A DNA stretch of 64,000 bases from Pascua guehoae (taxonomy: Eukaryota > Basidiomycota > Tremellomycetes > Trichosporonales > Trichosporonaceae). The stretch lies in assembly GCA_001600415.1 (NCBI GenBank), contig BCJX01000005.1, forward strand, positions 419,150-483,149, in the 5' to 3' direction. The notes below the pieces were generated by a model that saw only the letters and a program-made list of their open reading frames with translations, did not search any database and was not told where the DNA came from. The translations under genes and the position numbers were made by a program. Below, piece after piece: positions 33,409 through 44,316 of this stretch. Each line of letters opens with the position of its first letter. Within the stretch, counting starts at the first letter, position 1.

Positions 33409-35548
33409 CTAGTTGACCGAGACGAGCTTGACGTCGAACTTGAGAGTCGAGCTGGGGGTCAGCATGCACCGTTCTAGAGCTACTCTCCCGCGTCTCCGAC
33501 ACCGTACTCACTTGGGGGGGATACCGGGGATCTTCTGCTTGCCGTACGCGAGCTTGGCAGGGATGGTGAGGCGGCGCTCACCGCCGACAGCCATGCCGGC
33601 GAGGCCCTGGTCCCAGCCCTGGATGACCTCGCCGCGGCCGAGGACAAACGAGAATGGCTTGCCGCCCGTGTTGGCGTCAAACTGCTTGCCGTTCTCGAGC
33701 TTGCCAATGTATCGCATGCCGAGGCGCTTGCCGGCCTTGGCGACGGGGCCGGTGCCGACGGTCACGTCCTCGATCACGAGGCCAGAGGGGAGCGTCTTCT
33801 GCGGGGTTAGCGGGTGTGCAGGGGAGGTGTGTGTTGGGGGGGAGAGAGGGAGATGGGTCAGGGGAGTGGTATGCGGAAAGGGAGAGTGGGGTTGGGGCGA
33901 TAATGCTGGACAAGAGGGGGGGTCGGTCCGAGAGGAATAGTGGTAGCAGCATGTCGGCTGGAGAGGAATAGTGGTAGCCGCAAAGTGACAGGGCGGAGCG
34001 ATTGATTGTTGAAGGCCGTGATCCCGAGGAGCATCGCTGACTTGAAAGACGGAAAACACAGCTTCAAGTATCGCGCTTGTGCATACGACATATGAGCAAG
34101 TACTTCATATGAGGTAACCGTTGTGTTGTGTCTTCAGAATTCAAGAGTCAAGAGGCGATGTCTGGGGGATGGAGCGGGGTCGTACTAGGGGCGAATAGAT
34201 TGCTGATTAGATGGGGGATGGGGAAGGGGTTTCTCTACGGGACCAAGGAAAACAAGCCAGTGTTCCATGGCGGCCTTCAAAAGCCGCGTTTGGCCATCAC
34301 TTCCTCACCTTCTTCGACTCCTTCTCCTTGGGTGCCGGGGAGGGGGCGGCGGGGGCGGCCTGCTCAGCCTCGAGCTTGGCCTTCTTGGCAAGCTTCTTCT
34401 TCTGGCTCTTGCTCAGCTGCTCGGTCTTGGCGGCGGGCGACTCAATCTCCTCGGCCTTGCGCTTGTTGGGCGCGGGCGACTCGGCGACAGGGGCGGCGAC
34501 AATGGCCTTCTTCTTCTGGGCCTTGGGCTTGGGCTCCTCAATCTCGGTGATCTTGCTGCAAGGTTAGCGGCTGTGGCAATACACGCAGGTATGGCAAGTG
34601 CGCCGAGTTCAGGTGTTACAGGGCGAGCAGATCATGTTGTTGCCTGATTCAGGAGAACATGTCATCGCGCCACAATAACAGCCTGGAAAGTGTGTCGAAT
34701 TCAGGTTTGACACGACGAGAAGACAATGTTTTCGCCTGCAGACCTGTTCCAGAGTCTCCACGTCACAACAACGGTCTGCCTCAATACCATCATCGTTCTT
34801 AGACTCACGCAGCGGGCATGACCTCCTCGTCAAACTCCTCAACGTCAAACTCGTCCTCGTCGTCCAGCGAGAGGTCAGAGTAGTCGTCGTGGTCGTGGTC
34901 GTGCTCGTACTCCGAGTCCGAGTCGACGTCGGGGAACTGGTCAATGTAGTTGCCCATGAGGTGGACAGCGCTGAAATATTAGCCACGCTCAACGGGCCCG
35001 ACTAAACGACCTACTTCTCGCCAGTCACCTCGAAGATGACGACCTCGCCCTCGACAAAGGTGAGGTTGAGGGTGGCCTGCTCAATCTTGCCGGCAGTGAG
35101 CGAGCACATGACAGACGTCTCCTCCATGACGTCGTCGTCGTCAAAGTCCTCGTCGTCCGAGTCCATGTCCTCGTCGTCCTCGGAGCCCTCGCTGCTCTCC
35201 TTCTTGGCCTCCTCCTCCTCCTCCTCCTCCTCCTCCTCGTCGTCGTCCTCGTCGTCCGAGTCAAACTCAGAGTCCGAGTCGTTGAAGGCAGAGGGAGGGA
35301 TGGGGTTGTGGGTCACCTTGACGACCGAGCGGCCGTCGGTGGAACGGAGCTCCTCGCCAAGAGCAGCGTTGGTGATCTCAAAGTCGCGGCGAACGTAGAT
35401 GGGCACAGGCTCTCCGGGGAGGAGGGTGAGGCTCTGCCGCTGTTAGCTGGGACAACACCTTTGGTAGCCAGCTGCTGGGACTGCGGCGAGTTTCCGAGCG
35501 CTGTCAGTCGTCACTACTCACCCAGAGGTTCATGCGGATGGGCGACAT
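33409..35548 (-). CDS. Nuclear FKBP-type prolyl isomerase (Fpr3/Fpr4-like)
   Basis: Predicted 394-residue peptidyl-prolyl cis-trans isomerase and histone chaperone of the nucleus/nucleolus. Exons on the minus strand: 35548-35522, 35433-35015, 34970-34809, 34555-34309, 33798-33512, 33451-33409. The N-terminal nucleoplasmin-like domain starts [20 protein letters not shown]. Two acidic blocks follow (Asp/Glu runs near residues 75-110 and 155-205), then a Lys-rich stretch with nuclear-localisation character ([19 protein letters not shown]), then the C-terminal FKBP domain from about 286: [72 protein letters not shown]. Drug-pocket residues are in their usual places (Phe in PFSFVLG, VIQGWD). Length matches the family. 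Introns 3 (253 nt) and 4 (510 nt) are long and contain duplications. Confidence 0.95.
34604..34785. repeat. Diverged tandem duplication in the FKBP intron
   Basis: Two copies of roughly 90 bp lie head to tail inside intron 3: one starts CGAGTTCAGGTGTTACAGGG near 34604, the other CGAATTCAGGTTTGACACGA near 34696. They share order and spacing (TTCAGGT, GACGAG/GGCGAG, ATGTT.TTGCCTG/ATGTTTTCGCCTG, CACAA.AAC). Confidence 0.7.
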
Positions 35549-36012
35549 TGTGGGCTAGTTTTGGTGGTAGGTAGAGGTGAAGAGATGAGGAGTAGGATAT
35601 GAGATTGTTGTGGAAAGACTTGGAACCAACGTGCAAAAACACACACCAACCTGGCGCGGGGGGTGCCTTGCCTGCCTCGCCAACCGTCAACTTTTCAGAA
35701 TTACGTCAGGCACGCCCAGCCACCGTACAGTAAATCACACGTGTAAAGGGTTGACTGAACGGAAGTATTTCTATCATTGCCCAGGCCCACTGCACCGTGG
35801 GGAAGCGTCGGAGGGTGGTGACGCAGTGGGTGCCCGGTGTCGCAGTGCAGTGACCTGTCGCAACCACGTCCACCGTGTCCAACACCATTGTCGCCTCCTT
35901 GCTCGACGACATCGACATTGACCTGTCCAAAGACACTCTCCTTATCCGCGCGGGTCGAGTTGGATCTGCCCGCCTAGACCGTCCCCCTTCCTAGCCTCTC
36001 TTTCCTGTCGCC
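35549..36012. promoter_or_regulatory. Divergent intergenic promoter region, FKBP and ARPC4
   Basis: 464 bp separate two outward-facing start codons; both promoters must lie here. No specific element is clear. Confidence 0.5.
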
Positions 36013-37004
36013 ATGGTACGTCCGCTGACTGCGTCTCATGCCGAGCTTACGGTCCAGTCCAACACCCTCCGCCCATACCTTACGGCTGTGCGGGCCACCC
36101 TCACTGCGGCCCTCACTCTCGAGAACTTTGCGTCCCAGGTCGTCGAACGGCATAACAAGCCTGAAGTGGAGGCTGCGTGAGTGTTGGGACGCGCGAGTGG
36201 GCTGTGGACTGCTGGTCATCGCACGAACATAATACAGTGCCTCCGAGGTCCGAGGTGCGATGTGGATCTTGCTCTCGGCTTCACTGGAACACGGGGCTTG
36301 AGAGCTCGCTTGTTTTCAATACCACTCTTGGAGCAAGGCCTGGGACGAACATGTCAGACCATCATGCTGACCCACCAGCATCTCGGCCGAGGTTCTCCTT
36401 AACCCCCTGGTGATTGCGCGTAACGCGTCCGAGAAGGTCCTCATCGAGCCCTCTATCAACTCGATCCGTGTCAGCATCTGCATCAAGCAGACCGATGATG
36501 TCGAGAAGATTCTCTGCCACAAGTTTACGCGCTTCATGACTATGCGTGCAGAGAACTTTGTCATTCTTCGCCGTAAGGCCATGCCCGTGAGTCGGTTTGC
36601 TAGAGCTACTTGTTGAAGCTGTGCTGACCCATCGCGACTCTTGACCGTCTGTCTGACAACATCGTCCTAAACCTAACTGCTGTGTACCTCTTGTCCTCAC
36701 GCAATCTCCACCTCTGTCTGCCGTCCACCTCACCCCACCCTCGCGTTTTGTTTCCAGGGCTACGACATTTCGTTCCTCATTACAAACTTCCACGCCGAGA
36801 CGATGCTCAAGCACAAGCTCGTCGACTTTATCATCCAGTTCATGGAGGACGTCGACAAGGAGATTTCGGAGATGAAGCTCTCGCTTAACGCACGCGCACG
36901 TATTGTGGCAGAGAGCTACCTCGCGACTGTAAGTGGCCGTCCATCTTGAACCATGATGTGGACTGGCTCGTGGTAGTGAGATGCTGACACTGCAGTTCAC
37001 ATAA
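36013..37004 (+). CDS. ARPC4: Arp2/3 complex subunit 4 (ARPC4/p20)
   Basis: Predicted 169-residue subunit of the Arp2/3 actin-nucleating complex, the core piece that pairs with ARPC2. Exons: 36013-36015 (ATG alone), 36058-36176, 36379-36586, 36758-36928, 36996-37004 (Phe-Thr-stop). The sequence is highly conserved throughout: [42 protein letters not shown]-like [73 protein letters not shown]. Length equals the human protein within one residue. The ATG-only exon is required because no other in-frame ATG precedes SNTLRPYL, and its GTACGT donor joins cleanly in phase 0. Confidence 0.97.
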
Positions 37005-37539
37005 ATGTAGAGCGTCAGAAGATTGTATTGTATGGGATGCCATGATACCTTACCAAGCTCGCCCTGTGCCTGCACAGGTGTTGGGAGTGACACGGGACTG
37101 GGGCTGGACGGGTTGTCGTCGAGGATGAGATGTCCACAGGCGGTGCCATCTGTGTCATTGTGCCAGCCAGCCGGACCATGGCATTTCGGATCCTTGTATT
37201 GCTTTCTGAGACGCCTGGTTCTCGCTGTGCACTGCATAGTGATGCACTCTCAATGATCAGATGCTCGATAAGTGATGCATACATGCATGGAGCCTTGTGC
37301 AGGCTCAAGGGAGAGATAGCGGCGTTTCGGAGATTGAAGCCACGTGGCATGGGTGGCGGTGGAGTACAGGTGGAAGTCTGGTGTCGTTGTGTCGGTGACG
37401 CGCGTCGTCGTTTGTAGACAGACAAGCATCACAAGAGTCATTTCGTCGTCTTTCGTCGTCTTTCGGTCCCTCATCGTCGCCTCGCCATCAACACCTCCAA
37501 CACCCTTCTCACCCCTCCATCTCTCGGCAGAACGGCACC
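37005..37539. other. Spacer, ARPC4 3' flank and RPN8 promoter
   Basis: No gene seen. A short repeat TTTCGTCGTC occurs around 37440-37465, just upstream of the RPN8 start. Confidence 0.55.
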
Positions 37540-39575
37540 ATGCCAGGTCTCACTACTGCCCAGGTGAGCTCTTTCCGCCTCTTGCACTCGGCTGACATCA
37601 GGTTACCGAGCTGTCCACGACTAATGTGTACGTGTTGATCCGCCGCCGTCCACGTCCTTGCCGCGGGACCGCCAGCGGTCCGAGATCCCCAATCCGACGC
37701 CGAGCCCAGTCAAGCTAACATTGCAGCGTGATCCACCCCCTCGTCCTCTTGTCCGTCGTCGACCACGCCAACCGCGTGCCCCTGCCCAACAAGAAGCGCG
37801 TGCTCGGCCTCCTCCTCGGACAGGACAATGGCGACACTATCAATGTTTACAACTCGTGAGTCGCGCTGCGAGCCAGGTGGGAAAGACGCTGACGCCGTGA
37901 TCGTTGCTCTACTGCCTTGGCTACTACCGTCTTCTTGTTTTCGACCGTGGAATGCCCCAACGTCGACCTGTGTTGTTGCTGTCACCTACCGTGATTATCG
38001 CTCCCTCCGCCTGAACTCGCTCCCCCTTCCCTCGAACCCGCTCCGCGGTGCCATTGCCTGTCGAACCGCTCGCACGACTGTCCTATTCCACCCTCGACCG
38101 TACCCGTTACCGATCTTCGCCTCAACCTTGCAATCCCGCGGACGACCGCCTATCCCACCGCTTCTGTTGTGCCCATCACCCCTTGGCATCCTTGAATGTT
38201 CAGCTTCGCCGTGCCCTTTGAGGAGGATGACCGGGATCCCAAAACGTTCTTCCTCGACCTTGACTACGTTGAGGAGATGTGGCGTATGTTCCGCAAGGTG
38301 AACGGTGAGTGCAACAACGGGTGCGAGGGGTGATGAAGTAGTGGGGGAGGGGTGGTGCTTCTGCACCGGGGTGGATCGCTTGTGCACAGGACTGAACCTA
38401 CAAACCGGCGTGCGACGTCTGCGGACGCGTTGTACTCTGTCCTCTGTCATAGGCAGCCAAGGAAACCTACTAACAATACAGCAAAGGAGCGACCAGTGGG
38501 CTTCTACCACACTGGTCCACGCCTGCGCTCGTCCGATCTCGAGATTACCGAGCTGTTCAAGCGCTTCTGCCCCCGCCCCGTGATGGTGATTGTCGACGTG
38601 CGCGCACACGGCGGACGCGGCGACACGGGCATCCCCACCGACGCCTACTTTGCGGTCGAGGAGATCCGGGACGACGGCACCGCAACTCAGCGGACATTTA
38701 CCCACGTCCCGACGTCGATTGAGGCCGAGGAGGCCGAGGAGATTGGTGTCGAGCACCTGTTGCGCGATATCTCGTCGTCGTCTGCCGCCCAGTCCTCGTC
38801 ACTCCTCACGACACAGTCGCTGTCGAACCGCGTCGCGTCGCAGCTCGAGTCGCTGCGCGGCCTGCATGCGCGCCTCGTCGAGATTTCAGAGTACCTGAAC
38901 GACGTGCGCAAGGGAAAGATGCCCGTCAACCACCAGATTATCTACCAGGTCCAGGAGATTGTCGGCCTCCTGCCCCAGCTTGCGGGCGATGTCGAGCTGG
39001 GCAAGGCGTTCCGTGTCCAGGTCAACGACCAGAATGTCATGGTGTACCTGGGTCTCATTATCCGCACTGTGCTCGCGCTCCACAACTTGAGTGAGTACTG
39101 TGGCTAGAGTGGGGTGGTGGGTGGTTGGGCCGCGGGCGGGGGGAATTATTTGGGCATGATGGTTTGGTGGGGACGAGCTTGGTTGGGAGCGTGCGGCGTC
39201 GTTTGGCCTATCAAGTGGACAGGTCGGCTTCGCCTCGCGCCGCAGCTTGTGAGCACAAGCTGCGTACAAGTTGCGCAGATGCCTTCCCAACTTGGACCCA
39301 GTGTCGTCGGCCAGCCCGACCCTCCAGCCACAACCCCCCCAGCACCGCCCGAGCCAATCTCTCAGAACCATCATCTTCTGCCTTGACCACATTCTTTCCC
39401 ATGACCACTGCTGACGATCCCAGTCGACAACCGCATCGCCAACGTGCAGCAGGAGATTGACGACTCCAAGTCGCCCGAGGAGAAGAAGAACGAGGCTGCC
39501 GCCGAGGCCGCGGGCATCAAGGCCGAGGACGTCAAGCGCGCAAAGGAGGAGAATGCCGACGACAAGGAGAAGTAG
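37540..39575 (+). CDS. RPN8: 26S proteasome regulatory subunit Rpn8 (PSMD7)
   Basis: Predicted 346-residue MPN-domain subunit of the 19S lid, the catalytically inactive partner of the deubiquitinase Rpn11. Exons 37540-37563, 37602-37627, 37727-37855, 38204-38304, 38482-39090, 39424-39575. Family motifs: [80 protein letters not shown]. The HTGP segment replaces the metal-binding HxH...D of active JAMM enzymes, as expected for Rpn8. The C-terminal helical half ([40 protein letters not shown]) forms the lid helical bundle. Two introns are long for this genome (348 and 333 nt). The acidic/Lys-rich tail ends ADDKEK. Confidence 0.97.
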
Positions 39576-40709
39576 ACGGGGACGCGACGCGACGTGTATA
39601 CTATGCATCATTGAGCAAGAGGTAGCGTGGGGAGGAGGTAGTTTGGGAGGAGGTAGAGGGAGGAGGTAGTTTGGGAGGAGGTAGAGTGGGGAGGTAGAGT
39701 GGGGAGGAGTTTGAGTTGGGAGGAGGTCGAGTGGCGAGGTGCAGACTCCAGAGGGTGATGAGGTGTGCGGACCTGGTACTGGTGCTGGTGCTGTACTGGT
39801 ACTGGTGCTGGGGTGTAGAATCCCCCACTCCCTGCTCTGGTCCTCAGCCAACCTATCCCTGACAGACAGTCGGTGGGCCAACGCAGGTCTGGCTCGTTAC
39901 GCTCGCGCGCAGCCCGCGATCCACTCGTCTATCGCGACCTCGCAACACTGACAGTCCAAAGAAACCGGAAAGCAGCCTCGACGCACCGGCCACGACCACG
40001 GCCCAAAGCCAAGCCGTCCAGGACGTCATGAGCATCTCTCCTCTCGGGCAACGTCGCGCGCCCAGCAACACGGCGCCATGAGCCGGCGGGCGCGGCGGGG
40101 ACCGCGCGAGTCGGAACTTGCTCTCAAAGCCAACGACTTACGACTCGGCCACAATCGTCGCCAACATGGAGCCACGCCAGGTGCCACGATGTCCATGCCC
40201 CCTGGCCGTCTGGTCTCACGCACCCATGCTAGTAAGGAGGGCAACAGAAACCTTGCTCAAAGGAGCAAAGCAGGCTTGGGGCAATGACGCCGTGCTGGCT
40301 CGACGGCAACGCCATCTCTGACGCGGTGCACTGACGCGGATGCTGTTTGGCAGGCCTTGTCGAGCAATGGAGGTCTCGACGGTTCCACCACGCTGCTGGC
40401 ATGCTGCCGAGGTCGGTGGACGGGTTGGTGCATTCTTGGCAGGTTTGGTGTGCCCAGCTCAAGTGCGAGTCCTGGTGTTCACTGGAGGCAATGTAGCCCA
40501 AAGCGTTATCCCGCAGCGACGGGCCGACTTGGAGTGGTCTGGTTCATGAGAGGATGGCTCGCCTAATGGCTGCAGTTGAGGCTGCAGAGCTGTCATGGTC
40601 GCCCCTCTGCTAGCTCCTCTCGGCTCTCATCGAGCCTGGTGCTTACACTCCCGCGAGCCCCGGCTTCCAGCTAAATCCTGTATGTATACATCATCTATCT
40701 GCCCCAGTG
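39576..40709. other. Convergent gap with a G-rich minisatellite
   Basis: Between RPN8 and the minus-strand DNAJC3-like gene. At about 39620-39740 a GGGAGGAGGTAG-type unit of 16-18 bp is repeated several times with variation, followed by a CTGGTACTGGTGCTGG repeat near 39775-39810. No gene recognised. Confidence 0.65.
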
Positions 40710-42867
40710 CTATCCCCACTGGAAGTGCATCTTCTGCCCGCCGCCCGGGAAGCCGCCACCGGGGAATCCGCCGCCGGGGAAGCCGCCGCCCTGCTGGAAG
40801 AAGAAGGGCATGCCGCCGCCCGCGTGGTGGGCAAAGGGGTTGCCGGCCGCGCCGCCGCTGGGGTCGTTGGGGTCGTCGCCGTTGTCGTAGCGCGCGCGCA
40901 GCTCCGAGTCGGAGAGGACCTCGTAGGCCTCGTTGATGGCTGCCATCTTTTCCTCGCTGCCGCCCACGTCGGGGTGGTTTTGCTTTGCTGCTTTGCGGCT
41001 GGGTGTTAGTGGGGGGAGTTTATGGGCAGGGGAGACGGGTGGTGTGGTCTGGTCTGGGATAGGCACATGTGGGAGGGGGTGAAGGGGGCAATACGGGATG
41101 AAGGGGGCAATGCGGGATGAAGGGGGGAATACTGGGATGAGGGGCAACGCTGAGATGAAGAGGCATACTGGCCACATTGCCAAGTCCTCTGACCAACCGC
41201 AACGACTGGAGTACCAACATCTCCCTCGACATTGTTCCGCGGGAACATGTCGCGACCCTGGCACTCCCGGGGGACATGTCTCGACCCTGCCACTCCCGGG
41301 GGACATGTCTCGACCCTGCCCCTCGCACGACTCGCAGGCTGGGCCTGCTCGGCCTGCTCGTACACTCACAATGCCTTCTTAATCGTCCTCTCGTCGGCAT
41401 CACGCGCCACGCCGAGGACCTTGTAATAGTCCTTTTGCTTTGAGAGCTTGAGCAGGCGCTCGGCCTTTTGCATGCGGCGCATAATGTCCTCTGAGCGCGA
41501 GTGCTCAAACGCGCGCTGGAAGAAGCGCACCGCCTCGTCCCACTTTTCCTCCTTGAGCATCTTTTCGCCGCGGTACACGAGCGCGTGCTCATTGTCCCCG
41601 TCGAGCTCGAGGAGCGTGTCGCACCACACGGCGCCATATTTGGCCGAAAACTCGTTGGCGTCGACAATCGCACGGCACCCGAGCGCGTACAGGCTCTTGC
41701 GCGTCTCGGAGCGTGTCTTTGCGTCAAACTGTGATGGCAACGAACCGCCGGCCACGGCAGCGGCGAGAGAGGCCTCAAACTTGGAAATGAGGCCGTCTTC
41801 GCCACGCAGAATCTGCAGTGCCTTTCGGGGGTTGCGGCCCTCGACAAAGTTGCGCGCCTTTGTCGACTCCTTGTCAAACTTGCGCAGCTCCTTGTGCAGC
41901 GCCTTGCACGGCTTCGAGTCGGGGTCAAAGTGCAGGCACTTTTTCACCTCGGCAAGCGCACTCGCTGGGTCGAGCAGGTAGAAGGCCAGGTTGGCGAGCT
42001 TGAGTCGGAGCTCTTGTGATGACGGGTTGAGCATCGCCAGCCGGCTGCGTGTGAGCTAACGCACATGCGGACTCTATAGCTCACCTCATGTCCGCGTACG
42101 CCGCCTCAATGTTACCCATTTCCGTCTGGCACTCGACGCGCAGATCGCGCATTGACGCAGAGTTGGGTCCCACCTCGATGGCCTTGGTCGCGTGGTCGAC
42201 ACAGTCTTGCCACTTGCGCTTCTTGGCCGCCGCCCGTGCCGCCTTTGCATCCGCCGCGGCGCCGTGGACAGATCGCGCCTGTCGTGTAAGTGCTGAGGAC
42301 ACAGACGAGGTCAGCACTCACCAGAGCCTCGGCTTCGGGGTCGCTCTTGCTCTTGCTAAACGCCTTGAGCTCGGCGCTCGCCGCGTCAAACTCGCCTTCC
42401 TTTGCGAGGATCTTTGCCTTTTGGAAGTGTGCCTGCGGATTGTATCAGTTCTGGGCCGGGCGGAAAGAAGCGAAAAAGCGCCCAAACAACAAAACACGCA
42501 AACATACATACCTGTGAGAATCCTGGGTTTAGCCTCAGAATGGCATCAAAGTCGTCGAGCGCAGCAGTGTGCTTGCCCATCGACAGGTACGCCGTCGCGC
42601 GCTTGTAATAGTTGACATAGCCTGATGGGTCGGCGTCTGTTGTGTGTCAGCGTTTGGGTTGCGCACTCTCTGCTGGCGAATGTGAGCCACAAAGACTTGC
42701 TACACACCAATGGCATCGCTGTACGCGCGGGCGGCATCCGAGTATGCTCCCTGTGCAAGGAGGCGGTTGCCATCTGCTGCGGCCTCGGCGGCGGAGCGGC
42801 CCTCTGCAATGGCGTGCGTTGCCAGCAGCAAGGCAATGGGGAGCGAGAGGAGCGGGCTCACCCGCAT
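40710..42867 (-). CDS. DNAJC3: ER co-chaperone, DNAJC3/P58IPK-like (TPR + J domain)
   Basis: Predicted 517 residues. Exons on the minus strand: 42867-42708, 42636-42512, 42432-42322, 42278-42085, 42044-41370, 40998-40710. A signal peptide at 1-22 ([21 protein letters not shown]) sends it to the ER lumen. Tandem TPR motifs fill about 25-390, for example [40 protein letters not shown], and [20 protein letters not shown]. The J domain at about 399-470 reads [20 protein letters not shown], then KQNHPDV with the HPD motif intact in the last exon, then a Gly/Phe tail ending [20 protein letters not shown]. This architecture matches mammalian DNAJC3, which delivers substrates to BiP during ER stress. 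The intron between [11 protein letters not shown] and HPD is 371 nt and carries tandem repeats. Confidence 0.93.
41100..41323. repeat. Minisatellites inside the DNAJC3-like intron
   Basis: Two arrays: AAGGGGGCAATGCGGGATG-like units of about 19 bp at 41095-41160, and three copies of a 29-bp unit at about 41241-41323 (each with ACATGTC.CGACCCTG.C, spaced exactly 29 bp: 41245, 41274, 41303). Confidence 0.85.
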
Positions 42868-43536
42868 CGTGTATGTCAAGGTGTGCGTTGAGATAGGAAG
42901 AGGTTTGGAGGTAGAAACGATACCAGATAAGCAATTGCAAGCAAGGGGGGGGCAATGGAGGTTTCCAGCACCGACGCGAACGCCGACAGATTGCGATATG
43001 ATTCTGTTGATATCCTGTCGCGTTGGCGTGTCACTCCACTGCACTGCCAGCACAACATGACGGGTGGCGGGAACAATTCCACGTGGAATCTCGACGTTGG
43101 TGGGTGGCACGGTGCGGTGGCGGCCAGATGGCTAGGCCGGTGGCGGCCATGGTTCCGTCGGCGGAGGCCGGATGGAAATCGTCACAGGCACGCCTCGACA
43201 AGGTGCAAAACCGTCTTGGCCATGTCGTTCGTTGCTACACTTGGCACCTTGGCAGGTTTCTTGTTGGTCATGTGCCCACTGCGCCTCTGCATTGCTGCTA
43301 TTCTGCTGCCCACCACCGACATTGGTTCACACGCCGTGGACGAGACAACTGTGGAAAGCACGGCCGCGGCCGGGGTCACATGATCTCTTATCGTCCTGGT
43401 TCGCACGCAGCACACGCAGCTCGCGAGACACTACATAAAGAGCTACGGTCACCTGACACCGATGTGCTGTTGCCCAACCCACCTCTCCGCTTGTCGATCC
43501 CCTTGTCGATACTGCTACTTGTTATCAACACTAACC
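42868..43536. promoter_or_regulatory. Divergent intergenic region, DNAJC3-like and cyanase genes
   Basis: 669 bp between outward-facing starts. A CATAAAGAG sequence lies about 100 bp before the cyanase ATG and could be a weak TATA-type element. Nothing else is clear. Confidence 0.4.
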
Positions 43537-44316
43537 ATGTCGTCCGATCTTGCACCGCACTGCGAGGCTCTCCTGGCCGCAAAGGCCGCGTCGGGCCTGA
43601 CGTTTGCGCAGATTGCAGAGCAGACGGGCAAGCCCGAGGTGTGGCTTGCGGCGCTCTTCTTTGGCAACGCCACTACGGACGCAGAGACGGCCGCCAAGAT
43701 TGCCAAAGTGATCGGGCTCAAGGACGAGGCTGCAGTAAAGGCTCTCGGCGGAAAGGGGCATGGCAGCCTCGGTGTCGAGGGCATGGTTGTGCGCGGACGA
43801 AACTGGGAGTGGCCGCCAAAGGTGAGACGCCGTTCGTGGTCAAGTCCGCAGGGGGATGCTACCCAGGAGGGTAATTCTCGTTCCACACTGACCAACAGGA
43901 CCCCGTTCTCTACCGCCTGTACGAAGTCCTCATCGTCTACGGCTACTCTTACAAGGCTCTCATCCAAGAGAAGGTAGGCAGATTCACGGCCGTGGTCAAG
44001 ACGACGCTCACTTATCGTAGTTTGGCGACGGCATCATGTCTGCCATTGGTACGTGGATTGATTGGGATCAGTGCCAACTGGACGCGGACGCGTCTCGCAC
44101 ATCGTCACATGGCTGCCCTTTATGAACCAGCCAGCTGACACGCTTGCACAGACTTCCGGACATCGGTCGAGCGCAAACCGGACCCCAAGGGCGACCGCGT
44201 CGTCATCACAATGGACGGCAAGGTGAGATTCACTGACGCAATCTGAACGCCCCTCCCGCATCGCCTCGCTCATGACCCCGCAGTTCCTCCCGTACTCGCC
44301 GGCCGATTCGTGGTAG
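43537..44316 (+). CDS. cynS: Cyanate hydratase (cyanase)
   Basis: Predicted 163-residue enzyme that converts cyanate and bicarbonate to CO2 and carbamate, yielding ammonia. Exons 43537-43821, 43899-43973, 44021-44048 (28 nt), 44152-44222, 44284-44316. The N-terminal helix-turn-helix-like domain reads SGLTFAQIAEQTGKPEVWLA; the catalytic C-terminal domain has the conserved triad of the family: Arg101 and Glu104 in YRLYEVLIVYGYSYKALIQE and Ser127 in FGDGIMSAIDF. The C-terminus KFLPYSPADSW follows the usual FLPY ending. Length is normal. The exon holding Ser127 is only 28 nt. Confidence 0.97.
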
